NCBI GenBank assembly: GCA_934438135.1 | Contig: CAKSBP010000011.1 | Location: 15,107 to 79,106 of the forward strand | Direction of reading: 5' to 3' | Origin: an uncultured Clostridium sp. | GTDB lineage: Bacteria; Bacillota; Clostridia; Lachnospirales; Lachnospiraceae | Length of the DNA: 64,000 nucleotides | In this document: in pieces, positions 20,048 to 28,607 of the stretch | Position numbering within the stretch: the stretch's first letter is position 1 | Layout: the number at the start of each line of letters is the position of its first letter | Notes under the pieces: generated by a model | The model's input: only the letters and a program-made list of their open reading frames with translations | Told to the model about the DNA's origin: nothing | Databases searched by the model: none | Position numbers and translations under genes: made by a program

Positions 20048-21193
20048 GTGTTCAATAGTATAATAATTGGTTCTGGATTTGCTGGCAGCGTTGTGGCAAG
20101 AGTGCTGGCGGAACAGGGAAAAAGGGTACTAATCATTGAAAAAAGGAATCATACTGGCGGGAACTGCTATGACGAGAAGGATAAATATGGGATTCTGGTG
20201 CATAAATACGGTCCTCATATTTTCCATACAAACAACAGAGAAGTGTATGATTTTTTATCCAGATTTACAAAATGGTATCCTTATTCACATGAAGTGATGG
20301 GATATATTAATGGAGAGTACATGCCGGTTCCTTTCAATTTAAATACACTGGAGCAGGTATATGGAACAGAAAAAGCAGAAAAGCTGAAGAAAATCCTGCT
20401 GGAACAATATGGTGAGAATGCTAAAGTTCCTATTTTGGAGTTAAAACATAGTGATAATGAAGATATCAGAGAAATTGCAAAGTTTGTCTATGACAATATT
20501 TTTCTAAAATATACGATAAAACAGTGGGGAAAGAAGCCGGAAGAAGTGGATGCTTCTGTTACAGCACGTGTACCGGTTGTTTTATCTTACGATAACCGCT
20601 ATTTTCAGGATGAATACCAGGGGATGCCAATGGATGGATACACCGGTATTTTTGAAAAAATGCTGGATCATGAGAACATAGAAATAAAATTAAATACAGA
20701 TGCAAAAGAGATTCTTAGAACCGACGAAAATGAACAGGTAAATCTGGAGGGAAAACCATTTTCAGGGAATGTTATTTATACAGGACCAATTGATGAACTA
20801 TTTGACTGCCGTTATGGAAAACTTCCCTATCGATCCTTAAAGTTTGTATTTGAACATTATAATAAAGATTATTATCAGCCAAAAGGTGTTGTCAATTATA
20901 CGGTTTCTGAGGATTATACAAGAATTACAGAATTTAAGTATCTTACCGGTCAAAAAATTCCAGGCAGTACTACGATTATGAAGGAATATCCTTTGGCATA
21001 TGAGGGAAAAGATGGGCAGATTCCGTATTATTCCATTATTAATGAAGATAATTTGAAATTATATGGAAAGTATCAGAAGCTAGCAGAAAGCATACCGAAT
21101 TTCTATCTGCTGGGACGTCTTGCCGAATATAAATATTATAACATAGATGCTATTGTAGAAAAGGCATTAGAACTTGGGAGGAATTTAAAATGA
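20048..21193 (+). CDS. glf: UDP-galactopyranose mutase
   Basis: 381 aa, GTG start with TGGAGA upstream. FAD enzyme converting UDP-galactopyranose to UDP-galactofuranose, the donor for galactofuranose-containing surface glycans. FAD-binding Rossmann motif IIGSGFAGSVVARVLAEQGKRVLIIEK, then HTGGNCYDE, HKYGPHIFHTNN with the substrate/flavin His, VPVPFNLNTL-like VPFNLNTL, and the C-terminal LLGRLAEYKYYNIDAIVEKAL flavin segment. It is translationally coupled to the next gene by an ATGA overlap. No large polysaccharide cluster surrounds it. Confidence 0.95.
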   Translation: MFNSIIIGSGFAGSVVARVLAEQGKRVLIIEKRNHTGGNCYDEKDKYGILVHKYGPHIFHTNNREVYDFLSRFTKWYPYSHEVMGYINGEYMPVPFNLNTLEQVYGTEKAEKLKKILLEQYGENAKVPILELKHSDNEDIREIAKFVYDNIFLKYTIKQWGKKPEEVDASVTARVPVVLSYDNRYFQDEYQGMPMDGYTGIFEKMLDHENIEIKLNTDAKEILRTDENEQVNLEGKPFSGNVIYTGPIDELFDCRYGKLPYRSLKFVFEHYNKDYYQPKGVVNYTVSEDYTRITEFKYLTGQKIPGSTTIMKEYPLAYEGKDGQIPYYSIINEDNLKLYGKYQKLAESIPNFYLLGRLAEYKYYNIDAIVEKALELGRNLK

Positions 21194-22206
21194 AGCTGTT
21201 ATCCGTTGCAATTCCATGCTACAATTCAGCAGAATATATGAGCCATGCGGTGGAAACGCTGCTTACCGGTGGAGAAGACATGGAGATTATCATTGTAGAT
21301 GATGGTTCTTCTGATAATACGTTTGAAATCGCCAAAGCACTGGAGGAGAAACATCCGTCTGTTATTAAAGCGGTTCATCAGGAAAATGGCGGTCATGGCG
21401 AAGCAGTAAATACTGGACTGAAAAATGCAGAAGGTCTTTATTTTAAAGTAGTTGACAGTGATGACTGGGTAAATGAAGAGGCACTGCTTCAGATTCTGGC
21501 AAAGCTTCGCGAGATGGTAGAAAATGCAGAAAACCTGGACATGCTGATTTCAAACTATGTATATGAGAAAGTAAGTAAGAATAAGCAGAAGATAATTGAT
21601 TACAAAGGTGCTCTGCCGGAAGATAAGATCTTTTCATGGTCTGAGGTAAAGCATTTTAAAAACAGCCAGAATATTTTGATGCATTCAGTAATTTACCGCA
21701 CCAAGATGTTAAGGGAATGTGGATTGAAACTCCCAAAGCACACCTTCTATGTGGATAACATCTTTGTATATTATCCATTACCGTTTGTAAAGAAAATGTA
21801 TTACATGGATGTAGATTTCTACCGTTATTTTATCGGAAGAGATGATCAGTCTGTGAATGAGACTGTTATGATGGGAAGAATCGATCAGCAGATTAAAGTA
21901 AACAAGATTATGATTGACTGTCATGACCTGACTAAGATTAAAAATAAGAAGTTAAGAAACTATATGGTGAAATATCTGGTAATGATGCTTACAGTAAGTA
22001 CCGTATTCCTTGTAAAAGATGGCTCTGAAGAAAGCCTTCAGAAGAAAGAGGAGTTATGGAAATACCTAGAGTCTAAGAATAAACGTCTGTATCAGGAGGT
22101 AAATAAATATTTCCTGGGAAAATCCATGCAGATGACAAGTCGGACTGGACGTAAAATTATTATTATCGGTTATCATATTTCCCGAAAAATATATGGTTTT
22201 AGTTAA
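21190..22206 (+). CDS. Glycosyltransferase family 2
   Basis: 338 aa, GT-A fold. N-terminal SVAIPCYNSAEYMSHAVETLL, IIIVDDGSSDNTFEIAKAL (nucleotide-sugar binding Asp), GHGEAVNTGLKNAEG and the metal-binding DSDDW. The C-terminal third is helical, without long TM segments, and carries a basic tail. The start overlaps the glf stop, so both are made from one mRNA and it may use UDP-galactofuranose (inference from coupling only). Terminated by the hairpin that follows. Confidence 0.88.
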   Translation: MKLLSVAIPCYNSAEYMSHAVETLLTGGEDMEIIIVDDGSSDNTFEIAKALEEKHPSVIKAVHQENGGHGEAVNTGLKNAEGLYFKVVDSDDWVNEEALLQILAKLREMVENAENLDMLISNYVYEKVSKNKQKIIDYKGALPEDKIFSWSEVKHFKNSQNILMHSVIYRTKMLRECGLKLPKHTFYVDNIFVYYPLPFVKKMYYMDVDFYRYFIGRDDQSVNETVMMGRIDQQIKVNKIMIDCHDLTKIKNKKLRNYMVKYLVMMLTVSTVFLVKDGSEESLQKKEELWKYLESKNKRLYQEVNKYFLGKSMQMTSRTGRKIIIIGYHISRKIYGFS

Positions 22207-22208
22207 AG

Positions 22209-22246
22209 AAAAGCTGTGAAGCCTGGTAAAGACTTTACAGCTTTTT
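22209..22246. terminator. Terminator between convergent glycosyltransferase and PAP2 genes
   Basis: AAAGCTGTGAAG (22210-22221) pairs with CTTTACAGCTTT (22233-22244) with one internal mismatch, then a T-run; it can serve both strands. Confidence 0.8.
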
Positions 22247-22255
22247 CGTTATAAA

Positions 22256-22894
22256 TTATTTTTTCTGAAATAACTTTTTATAATTTATCTTATATACAGC
22301 AAGGTACATAACAGCGGCCAGAATAATAGCACAGGAAAAATCAACAAAGGAATGCTGTTTAATAAACATGGTAGACAGGCAGATGGAAATCATAAGAATC
22401 CAGGATGCCGTCATAACTAGTTTGTTTTTCTTTGTTTTTTCACAATGCATTAAAGCAATATGTGCACCAATGGAATTATATACATGGATACTTGGACATA
22501 CGTTTGTAGGAGTATCATTTGAATAGAACCAGTTTACCAGCTGTGTGAAAATATTGTTCCGTTCAAAAGAGGTAACTCTCAGGTTCTGTGCGTTTGGCCA
22601 GAAGGTGTAAATAATCAGGCAGATTGTCATACCAATAAATAAAAATGCAGTACATTTATAAAAATCTTTGACGGACGTAAGCATTAAATAGAGCACAACA
22701 ATACAAATATATGCAAACCAAAGAATATATGGGATAACGAAGAGTTCGTTAAACGGAATATAATCATCAATTTTGCAATACACAATGTAATGATTTGCAG
22801 CGGATCTGTTCTCAAGTGTAAAAAACCAGATAAAATATACGATTACATACAAAAGTACAAATACGTGCTTGTTTTTTCTTAATAATTCTTTCAT
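22256..22894 (-). CDS. PAP2-superfamily membrane phosphatase-like protein
   Basis: 212 aa with about six TM segments. Carries the core phosphatase motifs of PAP2 lipid phosphatases: CPSIHVYNS (PSxH) and, at the end of a later helix, IKQHSFVDF (HxxxD). Members dephosphorylate lipid phosphates or transfer lipid head groups, with active sites on the outer membrane face; the substrate cannot be told. The first loop (ENRSAANHYIVYCKIDDYIPF) resembles that of the inositol-phosphoryl-ceramide-synthase-like branch. It has its own promoter; neighbours give no functional hint apart from cell-surface glycan genes. Confidence 0.75.
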   Translation of the reverse strand: MKELLRKNKHVFVLLYVIVYFIWFFTLENRSAANHYIVYCKIDDYIPFNELFVIPYILWFAYICIVVLYLMLTSVKDFYKCTAFLFIGMTICLIIYTFWPNAQNLRVTSFERNNIFTQLVNWFYSNDTPTNVCPSIHVYNSIGAHIALMHCEKTKKNKLVMTASWILMISICLSTMFIKQHSFVDFSCAIILAAVMYLAVYKINYKKLFQKK

Positions 22895-22945
22895 GTTGAA
22901 ATCCTCTTTCGCTTAAGAAATGTTATATTTGCTACGGAAAATTAT

Positions 22946-22974
22946 AACATAGTAAAGTCAAAAATCACACTAAT
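22946..22974 (-). promoter_or_regulatory. Possible promoter for the PAP2 gene
   Basis: On the minus strand TGTGAT, 17-bp spacer and TATAAT (near 22946-22974) precede the gene by about 50 bases. The -10 is perfect, the -35 is weak. Confidence 0.4.
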
Positions 22975-23018
22975 ACAATATTAAATTTATATAAACTTAA
23001 GATAATTAAAAATAATAC

Positions 23019-23047
23019 TTGCGAAATTAAGAATGTGAGAGTATAAT
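23019..23047 (+). promoter_or_regulatory. Strong sigma-A promoter with a terminator just downstream
   Basis: TTGCGA (23019-23024), exact 17-bp spacer, TATAAT (23042-23047); transcription should start near 23054, only about 20 bases before the terminator hairpin listed next. Confidence 0.7.
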
Positions 23048-23073
23048 AAGCTTATAAGTTGATTCGTGCAATG

Positions 23074-23109
23074 GGGCACTTGGTTTTATTAACCATGTGC
23101 TCTTTTTTT
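23074..23109 (+). terminator. Leader terminator upstream of the Lrp-type regulator
   Basis: GGGCACTTGGTT (23074-23085) pairs with AACCATGTGCTC (23091-23102), one mismatch and one wobble, followed by TTTTTTT. It lies between a strong promoter and the regulator start at 23169, so most transcripts may stop early. Confidence 0.75.
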
Positions 23110-23168
23110 GTACTTTTTTATATAAAAGAAAATTTAGATGAAAAATATGAATAATTGGAGGTTTTAAT

Positions 23169-23630
23169 ATGGATGCTATTGATTTAAAATTAATCAGTTT
23201 ATTACAGAAAAATGCGAGATACTCATTGAAACAGCTGGCTGAGCAGGTATTTTTATCTTCTCCTGCTGTTTCATCCAGAATAGAACGTCTGGAAAGAGAC
23301 GGATTTGTAAGAGGATATCAGGCAGAGATCGATGAAGAAAAACTTGGTTTTCATATTATTGCATTTATAAATTTAGAGATGACACCAAAGCAGAAGAATA
23401 CATTTTATCCATTTATCAGCGAGTGTCCAAATGTATTGGAATGCTACTGTGTAACAGGTCAGTATTCTATGCTGATTAAAGTTGCTTTTCCAAGTACCCA
23501 GCAGCTGGATATGTTCATTGGAAAACTCCAGAAATTTGGAAACACCTCAACTCAGATTGTATTCTCTTCAGCAGTAAGACCTCGTGGAATTCAGATTACA
23601 GATGTGGAAGAATATCAGATGGAAGGTTAG
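23169..23630 (+). CDS. Lrp/AsnC-family transcriptional regulator
   Basis: 153 aa. N-terminal winged HTH (AIDLKLISLLQKNARYSLKQLAEQVFLSSPAVSSRIERLERDGFVRGYQAEID) and C-terminal RAM ligand/oligomer domain (IAFINLEMTPKQKNTFYPFI...VLECYCVTGQYSMLIKVAFP). Such proteins sense amino acids and act as global or local regulators. TTGGAGG precedes ATG. It stands alone; the promoter-terminator leader upstream suggests control of its own level by attenuation. Its ligand is not evident. Confidence 0.9.
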   Translation: MDAIDLKLISLLQKNARYSLKQLAEQVFLSSPAVSSRIERLERDGFVRGYQAEIDEEKLGFHIIAFINLEMTPKQKNTFYPFISECPNVLECYCVTGQYSMLIKVAFPSTQQLDMFIGKLQKFGNTSTQIVFSSAVRPRGIQITDVEEYQMEG

Positions 23631-23700
23631 AAAATCGTATAGACAGATAGAATGCCCATGTGAATAAAGTATGAAAACTATGTCTATTTACCAATAGGTA

Positions 23701-23729
23701 TTGAATCATAAGTTTTTTTGTATTATACT
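23701..23729 (+). promoter_or_regulatory. Sigma-A promoter for the diguanylate cyclase gene
   Basis: TTGAAT (23701-23706), exact 17-bp spacer, TATACT (23724-23729). This places the true start of the downstream gene well after the TTG at 23701. Confidence 0.65.
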
Positions 23730-23763
23730 AAAGAAAGAGGTCAATTGGGGAGTGTATTTGTTT

Positions 23764-24837
23764 ATGGGGGATAGTACAATTCTAAAGATATTGGAAAAAG
23801 TTTCAGGACAGAAAAAGTTTTACTTTCTGCAGAATACCTGTTTTGTTATACACTTTGTGTGGATGCTGCTTTTTCTTTATGAACGGATTTATATACTAAG
23901 TGTATTTAATGTGTTCAGCTGCGCAGTTTATTTTGGGCTTCATTATGTGATTGCCCAAGGAAAAATAACATGTGCAGCGGGGATTTGCTATGTGGAAGTA
24001 CTATTACATTCCGTGACTGCAGTTTTATGTTTTGGATTTATTGGTGGTTTCGATCTCTATATTCTAATATTTATCCCTATTATGTTTTTTTTCTCTGCCG
24101 CTATTGGCAAGGGGAAAAAGCTGGCTCTTTGTTCAGGAATATTATCAGGGGTAGTCTATGTTGCTTTAAAGGCAGCATTATGTTTTTATACTCCGGTTTT
24201 TTCTTTCAGCAATATTACAGTAAAAGTACTGATTACTCTCTTTAATGGACTGACAGCAGTTATGGTTCTTCTAGTCATTTCGTATGTATGCTGCGGAGAA
24301 ATGTACCGCACTAGAAAAGCACTGGAAGATAAGAACCGGAAACTGATGTTCTTGTCTGGATATGACCCGTTGACAAAACTGTTAAACAGAAGAAGTATGA
24401 ATAACATTATAAAGGAAGCAGAGGCTAAGACTAAATCTTCAGAAAAAAATGCAGTTGCTTTTTTTGATATTGATAATTTCAAGAAATTCAATGATACGTA
24501 TGGCCATGATTTTGGAGATTATGTTCTGGTTAAAGTAGCAGAATCAATTAGAAATGGCGTCCGGGATGAGGATTATGTCTGTAGATGGGGTGGCGAAGAG
24601 ATGGTTGTTCTGTTTCCAAACTGTAATGAACAGGAAGTTATTGAGATGGTTACAGCGATAAAGGATTATATCAGTGAAACAGAATTTGAAGTACGAGGAA
24701 AGAAAGATAATGTCAGTGTTACCTGCGGCCTTGCATTTGGAAGAAAGCAGATTTCATTGGAAGAACTGATAAACAGAGCAGACTCTTATATGTTAAAAGG
24801 GAAAAGAAGTGGGAAAAACTGTGTGGTAATTCAATAA
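23764..24837 (+). CDS. Membrane-bound GGDEF diguanylate cyclase
   Basis: 357 aa from ATG 23764 (GGGGAG upstream; TTG 23758 is an alternative). The N-terminal 190 residues hold about six TM helices with no named sensor domain. A short coiled region (RTRKALEDKNRKLMFLSGYDPLTKLLNRR) leads to a GGDEF domain with active-site loop RWGGEEM and FDIDNFKKFNDTYGHDFGD for metal binding. The inhibitory I-site RxxD (RDED) lies exactly five residues before GGEE, so product feedback is expected. It should make cyclic di-GMP. No EAL protein is adjacent. Confidence 0.9.
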   Translation: MGDSTILKILEKVSGQKKFYFLQNTCFVIHFVWMLLFLYERIYILSVFNVFSCAVYFGLHYVIAQGKITCAAGICYVEVLLHSVTAVLCFGFIGGFDLYILIFIPIMFFFSAAIGKGKKLALCSGILSGVVYVALKAALCFYTPVFSFSNITVKVLITLFNGLTAVMVLLVISYVCCGEMYRTRKALEDKNRKLMFLSGYDPLTKLLNRRSMNNIIKEAEAKTKSSEKNAVAFFDIDNFKKFNDTYGHDFGDYVLVKVAESIRNGVRDEDYVCRWGGEEMVVLFPNCNEQEVIEMVTAIKDYISETEFEVRGKKDNVSVTCGLAFGRKQISLEELINRADSYMLKGKRSGKNCVVIQ

Positions 24838-24903
24838 CAATCACTGCGGTTCTGCCAGAGCTATTTAAGATATTAACGAACGAAGCTAAGAAAGAGGTAA
24901 AGT

Positions 24904-26040
24904 ATGAGAAAAGGTTTATTATGTGCATTTGCATGCATGTCACTTATGTTAGTGGCCTGCTCAGGTAAGAAAGCTGCTGACAGCAGTGAAAATAAGGACT
25001 ATGCCGATTATGTAACACTTGGCAGTTACAAAGGAATGGAACTGACTGAGAAAACAGTTAAAGTAACGGATCAGGATTTACAGGATAAAATCAATGAGAT
25101 TTTGAGTCAGAATTCTACAGCAAAAGAGATTAAAAAGGGTAAGGTAAAAGAAGGCGACACAGTAAATATTGATTTTAAAGGAACAAAAGATGGAGTTGCT
25201 TTCGACGGTGGTACAGCTACTGGACAGTCTCTGACAATTGGTTCAAATACTTATATTGAAGGATTTGAAGATGGTTTAATCGGTGTTAAAGTTGGAGATA
25301 CCGTAGATTTAAACCTTACATTTCCTGAAAACTATGGAAATGAAGATTTGAATGGACAGGATGTTGTATTTGAAGTAAAGGTTAACTATATTGAAGGTAA
25401 GAAAGTTACACCAAAGTGGAATGATAACTTTGTTCAAGGTATTTCTGATTACAATACAACAAAAGATTATGAGCAGGAATTAAAAGAAGAATTAAATAAA
25501 GATGCAGAAGAATCTGTTAAATATGATTTAGAGTATCAGATTCTTGACAATCTGGTAAATGGTTCAAAGTATGAAAGCCTTCCAGAGAAGGATGTAAACA
25601 GCTATACAGATTCTATGAAGAAATACTACAAGGATTATGCAGAAAAGAATAATATGGAGTATAAGGATTTGTTAAGCAACACATTCCAGATGTCAGAAGA
25701 TGAATTCAACGCTCAGGTTCAGAGTACAGCAGAAAATGCAATCAAACAGAAAGTTGCTGTTTATGCTGTTGCTGAAAAAGAGAAACTGAAACCAGAAGGC
25801 GATGAACTGGAAAAGAAAGAATTAGCAATTGCTCAGCAGTATGGCTATGATAAATTGGAAGACTTTGCGACTGCTTATGGTGATGATTATGCAGAACAGC
25901 TTGTAATCCGTGAGGTAGTTATTGATTATATCAAAGAAAATGCTAAGATTACAAAAGATAAGAAATCAACTGATGTAGAAGATGCAGAAGCTGCTGCTAC
26001 ACAAGAAAAAGAAAGTGACGGAGATTCTTCCGTGAAATAG
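24904..26040 (+). CDS. Trigger-factor-like peptidyl-prolyl isomerase lipoprotein
   Basis: 378 aa. Lipoprotein signal with lipobox LVAC (Cys about 19). The mature part has an N-terminal linker, then a FKBP-type isomerase domain (EGDTVNIDFKGTKDGVAFDGGTA...YIEGFEDGLIGVKVGDTVDLNLTFPENYG) and a long helical C-terminal chaperone arm like that of trigger factor (EQELKEELNKDAEESVKYDLEYQIL...), but no ribosome-binding N-domain. It probably helps proteins fold after export. The tail is acidic and Ala/Glu-rich. Followed by a strong terminator. Confidence 0.9.
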   Translation: MRKGLLCAFACMSLMLVACSGKKAADSSENKDYADYVTLGSYKGMELTEKTVKVTDQDLQDKINEILSQNSTAKEIKKGKVKEGDTVNIDFKGTKDGVAFDGGTATGQSLTIGSNTYIEGFEDGLIGVKVGDTVDLNLTFPENYGNEDLNGQDVVFEVKVNYIEGKKVTPKWNDNFVQGISDYNTTKDYEQELKEELNKDAEESVKYDLEYQILDNLVNGSKYESLPEKDVNSYTDSMKKYYKDYAEKNNMEYKDLLSNTFQMSEDEFNAQVQSTAENAIKQKVAVYAVAEKEKLKPEGDELEKKELAIAQQYGYDKLEDFATAYGDDYAEQLVIREVVIDYIKENAKITKDKKSTDVEDAEAAATQEKESDGDSSVK

Positions 26041-26051
26041 AAATGATAAGT

Positions 26052-26093
26052 AAAAATTCCTGTATAGAAAAATCTGTACAGGAATTTTTGCAT
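26052..26093. terminator. Bidirectional terminator after the PPIase lipoprotein
   Basis: AAAAATTCCTGTA (26052-26064) and TACAGGAATTTTT (26077-26089) form a perfect 13-bp stem with A and T tracts on both sides, between convergent genes. Confidence 0.9.
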
Positions 26094-26105
26094 TGTAGAA
26101 AATTT

Positions 26106-26747
26106 TTATCTTTTATAGGAAGTGTTCATTGCTTTATAATAGTTTTGTTCAATATTATCCCAGTTTATCAGATGGAACCAGGAGTTGATATAATCCTTCC
26201 GCATATTGAGATATTGAAGAAAATAGGCATGTTCCCATACATCCAAGGCAAGCAGGGGTGTAAGGTCTGCCATAAGAGGAGTATCCTGATTCTTTGTCAT
26301 AATCACAGCTAAATCACGGCTTGGGGTGATGACCAGCCATGCGTAGCCGGAACCGAATACTTTTGCTGCTGTTGTACGTAAAATGTCCAGAAACCATTCC
26401 ATAGAACCAAAACTCTTTTTTATAATAGTAGAAAGTGTATTTGAAGGAATCGAGTTGGCTGCAGGCGTCATGGAATTAAAGTACAGTTGATGGTTGTATA
26501 CTCCGCCACCATTGTTTCTTATATCTTCCTGGATAGAAGAGGGAAGATAATTCAGATTGGTCAGAAGGTTTTCCAGTGTCCAATCATAAAACTCGGGATA
26601 ACCGGTTAGTGTAGAATTTAGATTATCTACATACGTTTTATAATTCCGGCTGTAATGAACTTCTAAAACCTGCTGGTCTATGTAAGGCTCAAGTGCATTA
26701 TATGCATATGGAAGCGGCATCATAGAAAATGGGTATGTATTTTTCAT
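26106..26747 (-). CDS. Superoxide dismutase, Fe/Mn family
   Basis: 213 aa, cytoplasmic. Metal ligands present: His31 (EVHYSRNYKTYV), the His of GGGVYNHQLYF, and Asp/His of ALDVWEHAYFLQY; the second-shell Tyr39 is present. The usual HHxxHH stretch is changed: the gateway-region His that follows the first ligand by four residues is Asn35, and the next His is Tyr36. The GGG before VYNH and Gln in TKNQDTPLM follow the Mn-type pattern (inference). In an anaerobe it protects against transient oxygen. It is monocistronic with GGAG before ATG. Confidence 0.88.
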   Translation of the reverse strand: MKNTYPFSMMPLPYAYNALEPYIDQQVLEVHYSRNYKTYVDNLNSTLTGYPEFYDWTLENLLTNLNYLPSSIQEDIRNNGGGVYNHQLYFNSMTPAANSIPSNTLSTIIKKSFGSMEWFLDILRTTAAKVFGSGYAWLVITPSRDLAVIMTKNQDTPLMADLTPLLALDVWEHAYFLQYLNMRKDYINSWFHLINWDNIEQNYYKAMNTSYKR

Positions 26748-26884
26748 AATTACTCCAAAACTTTTTTATTAATATATTAATAAAATTATAAAAATAGTCC
26801 ATATTGGTTTATTTTGGTGCATAAAATGAAGTAAAAACAGAAAGACTATAAGAAAGTAGAGATCATTTTACAGGAGGTTTGTAT

Positions 26885-27049
26885 ATGATAGGAAACTTTC
26901 ATAAGTTTTTCAGCAGGCACACTAGTAATAAATCGGGCGGATATGCTTACGAATCGGAATATGATGATATTGATGATGAAGCAGAGGACTATTTCGTAGA
27001 AGACAGTTACATGGATAGTAGTGATGCGGATGATGAATTCTTCGATTAA
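26885..27049 (+). CDS. Small acidic protein of unknown function
   Basis: A 54-aa reading frame from ATG 26885 to TAA 27047-27049. A perfect AGGAGG lies 7 bases before the ATG, and a clear rho-independent terminator follows about 75 bases after the stop, so it looks like a complete small transcription unit. The N-terminal 19 residues are basic (MIGNFHKFFSRHTSNKSGG); the rest is highly acidic and Tyr-rich (YESEYDDIDDEAEDYFVED...DADDEFFD). No TM or signal. I recognise no family. Confidence 0.6.
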   Translation: MIGNFHKFFSRHTSNKSGGYAYESEYDDIDDEAEDYFVEDSYMDSSDADDEFFD

Positions 27050-27122
27050 TGAGAAGTACTTCGAGAGTGGAAAAGCGCAGAGATCTGCGAGAGGCTCTGT
27101 TGGAAGATGCTAGATAGATAAT

Positions 27123-27156
27123 AAAAAGACCTTGTAGATTTTCTGCAAGGTCTTTT
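27123..27156. terminator. Terminator between the small acidic gene and uxaC
   Basis: AAAAGACCTTG (27124-27134) pairs perfectly with CAAGGTCTTTT (27146-27156), with A and T tracts allowing use on both strands. Confidence 0.85.
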
Positions 27157-27182
27157 GTTAGGAAAAAAGAGTTCAATTGATA

Positions 27183-28589
27183 TTAAACTGTGAAGTTGAA
27201 GTATTTTATAGCATTATTGTAGGAAATATCATTTACGATTTTTCCGAGAGCTTCCATGTCAGCTGGATATTCGCCGTTTTCAACCCAGTTTCCGAGTAAT
27301 TCGCAGAGGATTCTACGGAAGTATTCATGTCTTGGGTAGGATAAGAAGCTTCTGGAGTCTGTCAGCATACCAACAAAGTTGGAGAGAAGTCCTAAGTTTG
27401 CTAAGGAAATCATCTGGTTCATCATACCGGTTTTGTTATCATTAAACCACCATGCAGAACCCTGTTGGATTTTTCCAACTGCATCAGAATTCTGGAAGCA
27501 TCCAAGGATTGTTCCGATTGCTTCGTTATCGTTTGGATTTAAGCTATAGATAATTGTTTTTGGCAGTTCATCTGTTCTGTTTAATGCATTTAAGAAATCA
27601 GCAAGCTGAGCGGATGGAGCGTAGTTGTTAATGCAGTCGAAGCCAGTATCTGGTCCGAGTTTTTTGTACATTAACTCATTGTTATCACGTTTACATCCGT
27701 AGTGAAGCTGTAAAACCCAGTCAAGCTTTTTGTATTCTTTTCCTACGAAAAGCATAAACGCCGTTTTGAATTTTAATTCTTCTTCTCTTGTAATGTCTTT
27801 TCCAGCAAAACGTTTTGCGAAGATTGCTTCGATTTCTTCTTCAGAAGCATCAAAATGCATGACATATTCTAACGCATGGTCAGAAACTTTACATCCATGA
27901 GTATTGAAATAGCCCATACGGTTTCTTAATGCATCTTTTAAAGAAGCGAAGTTTGTGATTTCAACACCGCTTACTTCTGCTAATTTAGCTAAGTAATCCA
28001 GATATTCTGGTTTTTCGATATTCATGGCTTTATCAGGTCTCCATGCTGGAAGAACTTTTACTTCGAAAGTTTCATCTTTTTCAATTTTTTCATGCCATTC
28101 TAATGTATCGATTGGATCGTCTGTTGTACAAATTAAAGTAACGTTAGAGCGACGGATTAAGTTACGTACACTCATAGACGGATCTTTTAATTTTTCATTG
28201 CAAAGGTTCCATACATCCTTTGCTGTTTTTGAATTTAAAACCCCATGGTAATCAAAGAAACGCTGTAACTCTAAATGGCTCCAGTGATATAATGGATTAC
28301 CAATTGCTTTTTCAAGTGTTTCGGCCCACTTCATGAATTTTTCTTCATCAGAAGCATCTCCGGTAATGTATTTTTCATCAATACCATTGGAACGCATCTG
28401 ACGCCATTTATAGTGATCGCCCCCAAGCCAAACCTGAGTAATGTTTTCAAACTGTAAGTCTTCGGCAATTTCTTTCGGATTAATATGACAGTGATAATCT
28501 ACAATAGGCATCTTGTCTGCATAATTATGAAATAAGTCCTGCGCAGTTTTTGTAGAAAGCAGGAAATTTTCATCCATAAATTGTTTCAT
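27183..28589 (-). CDS. uxaC: Glucuronate/galacturonate isomerase
   Basis: 468 aa, normal length. Isomerises D-galacturonate to D-tagaturonate and D-glucuronate to D-fructuronate, the first step of uronate breakdown. Amidohydrolase-superfamily barrel with the metal motif VDYHCHINPKEIAED, TQVWLGGDHYKWRQMRSNG, FNTHGCKVSDH, LQLHYGCKRDNN and MLTDSRSFLSYPRHEYFRRILC, all typical of UxaC. It lies 18 bases after the LacI-type regulator gene in the same transcript, divergent from uxaB. Confidence 0.97.
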   Translation of the reverse strand: MKQFMDENFLLSTKTAQDLFHNYADKMPIVDYHCHINPKEIAEDLQFENITQVWLGGDHYKWRQMRSNGIDEKYITGDASDEEKFMKWAETLEKAIGNPLYHWSHLELQRFFDYHGVLNSKTAKDVWNLCNEKLKDPSMSVRNLIRRSNVTLICTTDDPIDTLEWHEKIEKDETFEVKVLPAWRPDKAMNIEKPEYLDYLAKLAEVSGVEITNFASLKDALRNRMGYFNTHGCKVSDHALEYVMHFDASEEEIEAIFAKRFAGKDITREEELKFKTAFMLFVGKEYKKLDWVLQLHYGCKRDNNELMYKKLGPDTGFDCINNYAPSAQLADFLNALNRTDELPKTIIYSLNPNDNEAIGTILGCFQNSDAVGKIQQGSAWWFNDNKTGMMNQMISLANLGLLSNFVGMLTDSRSFLSYPRHEYFRRILCELLGNWVENGEYPADMEALGKIVNDISYNNAIKYFNFTV

Positions 28590-28607
28590 TTTAATTTCTC
28601 CTTTTGA

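Noticed and set aside
20048..22206. Start of a capsule or exopolysaccharide cluster at glf
   Set aside because: Only one coupled glycosyltransferase follows; no flippase, polymerase or further transferases are present.
23701..23763. Longer start of the diguanylate cyclase at TTG 23701
   Set aside because: That TTG is the -35 box of a consensus promoter, so it cannot be translated from this transcript.
26043..26312. 89-aa plus-strand frame at the end of the superoxide dismutase gene
   Set aside because: It overlaps the terminator and the antisense of a well-supported gene, and has a Cys/His-rich shadow composition.
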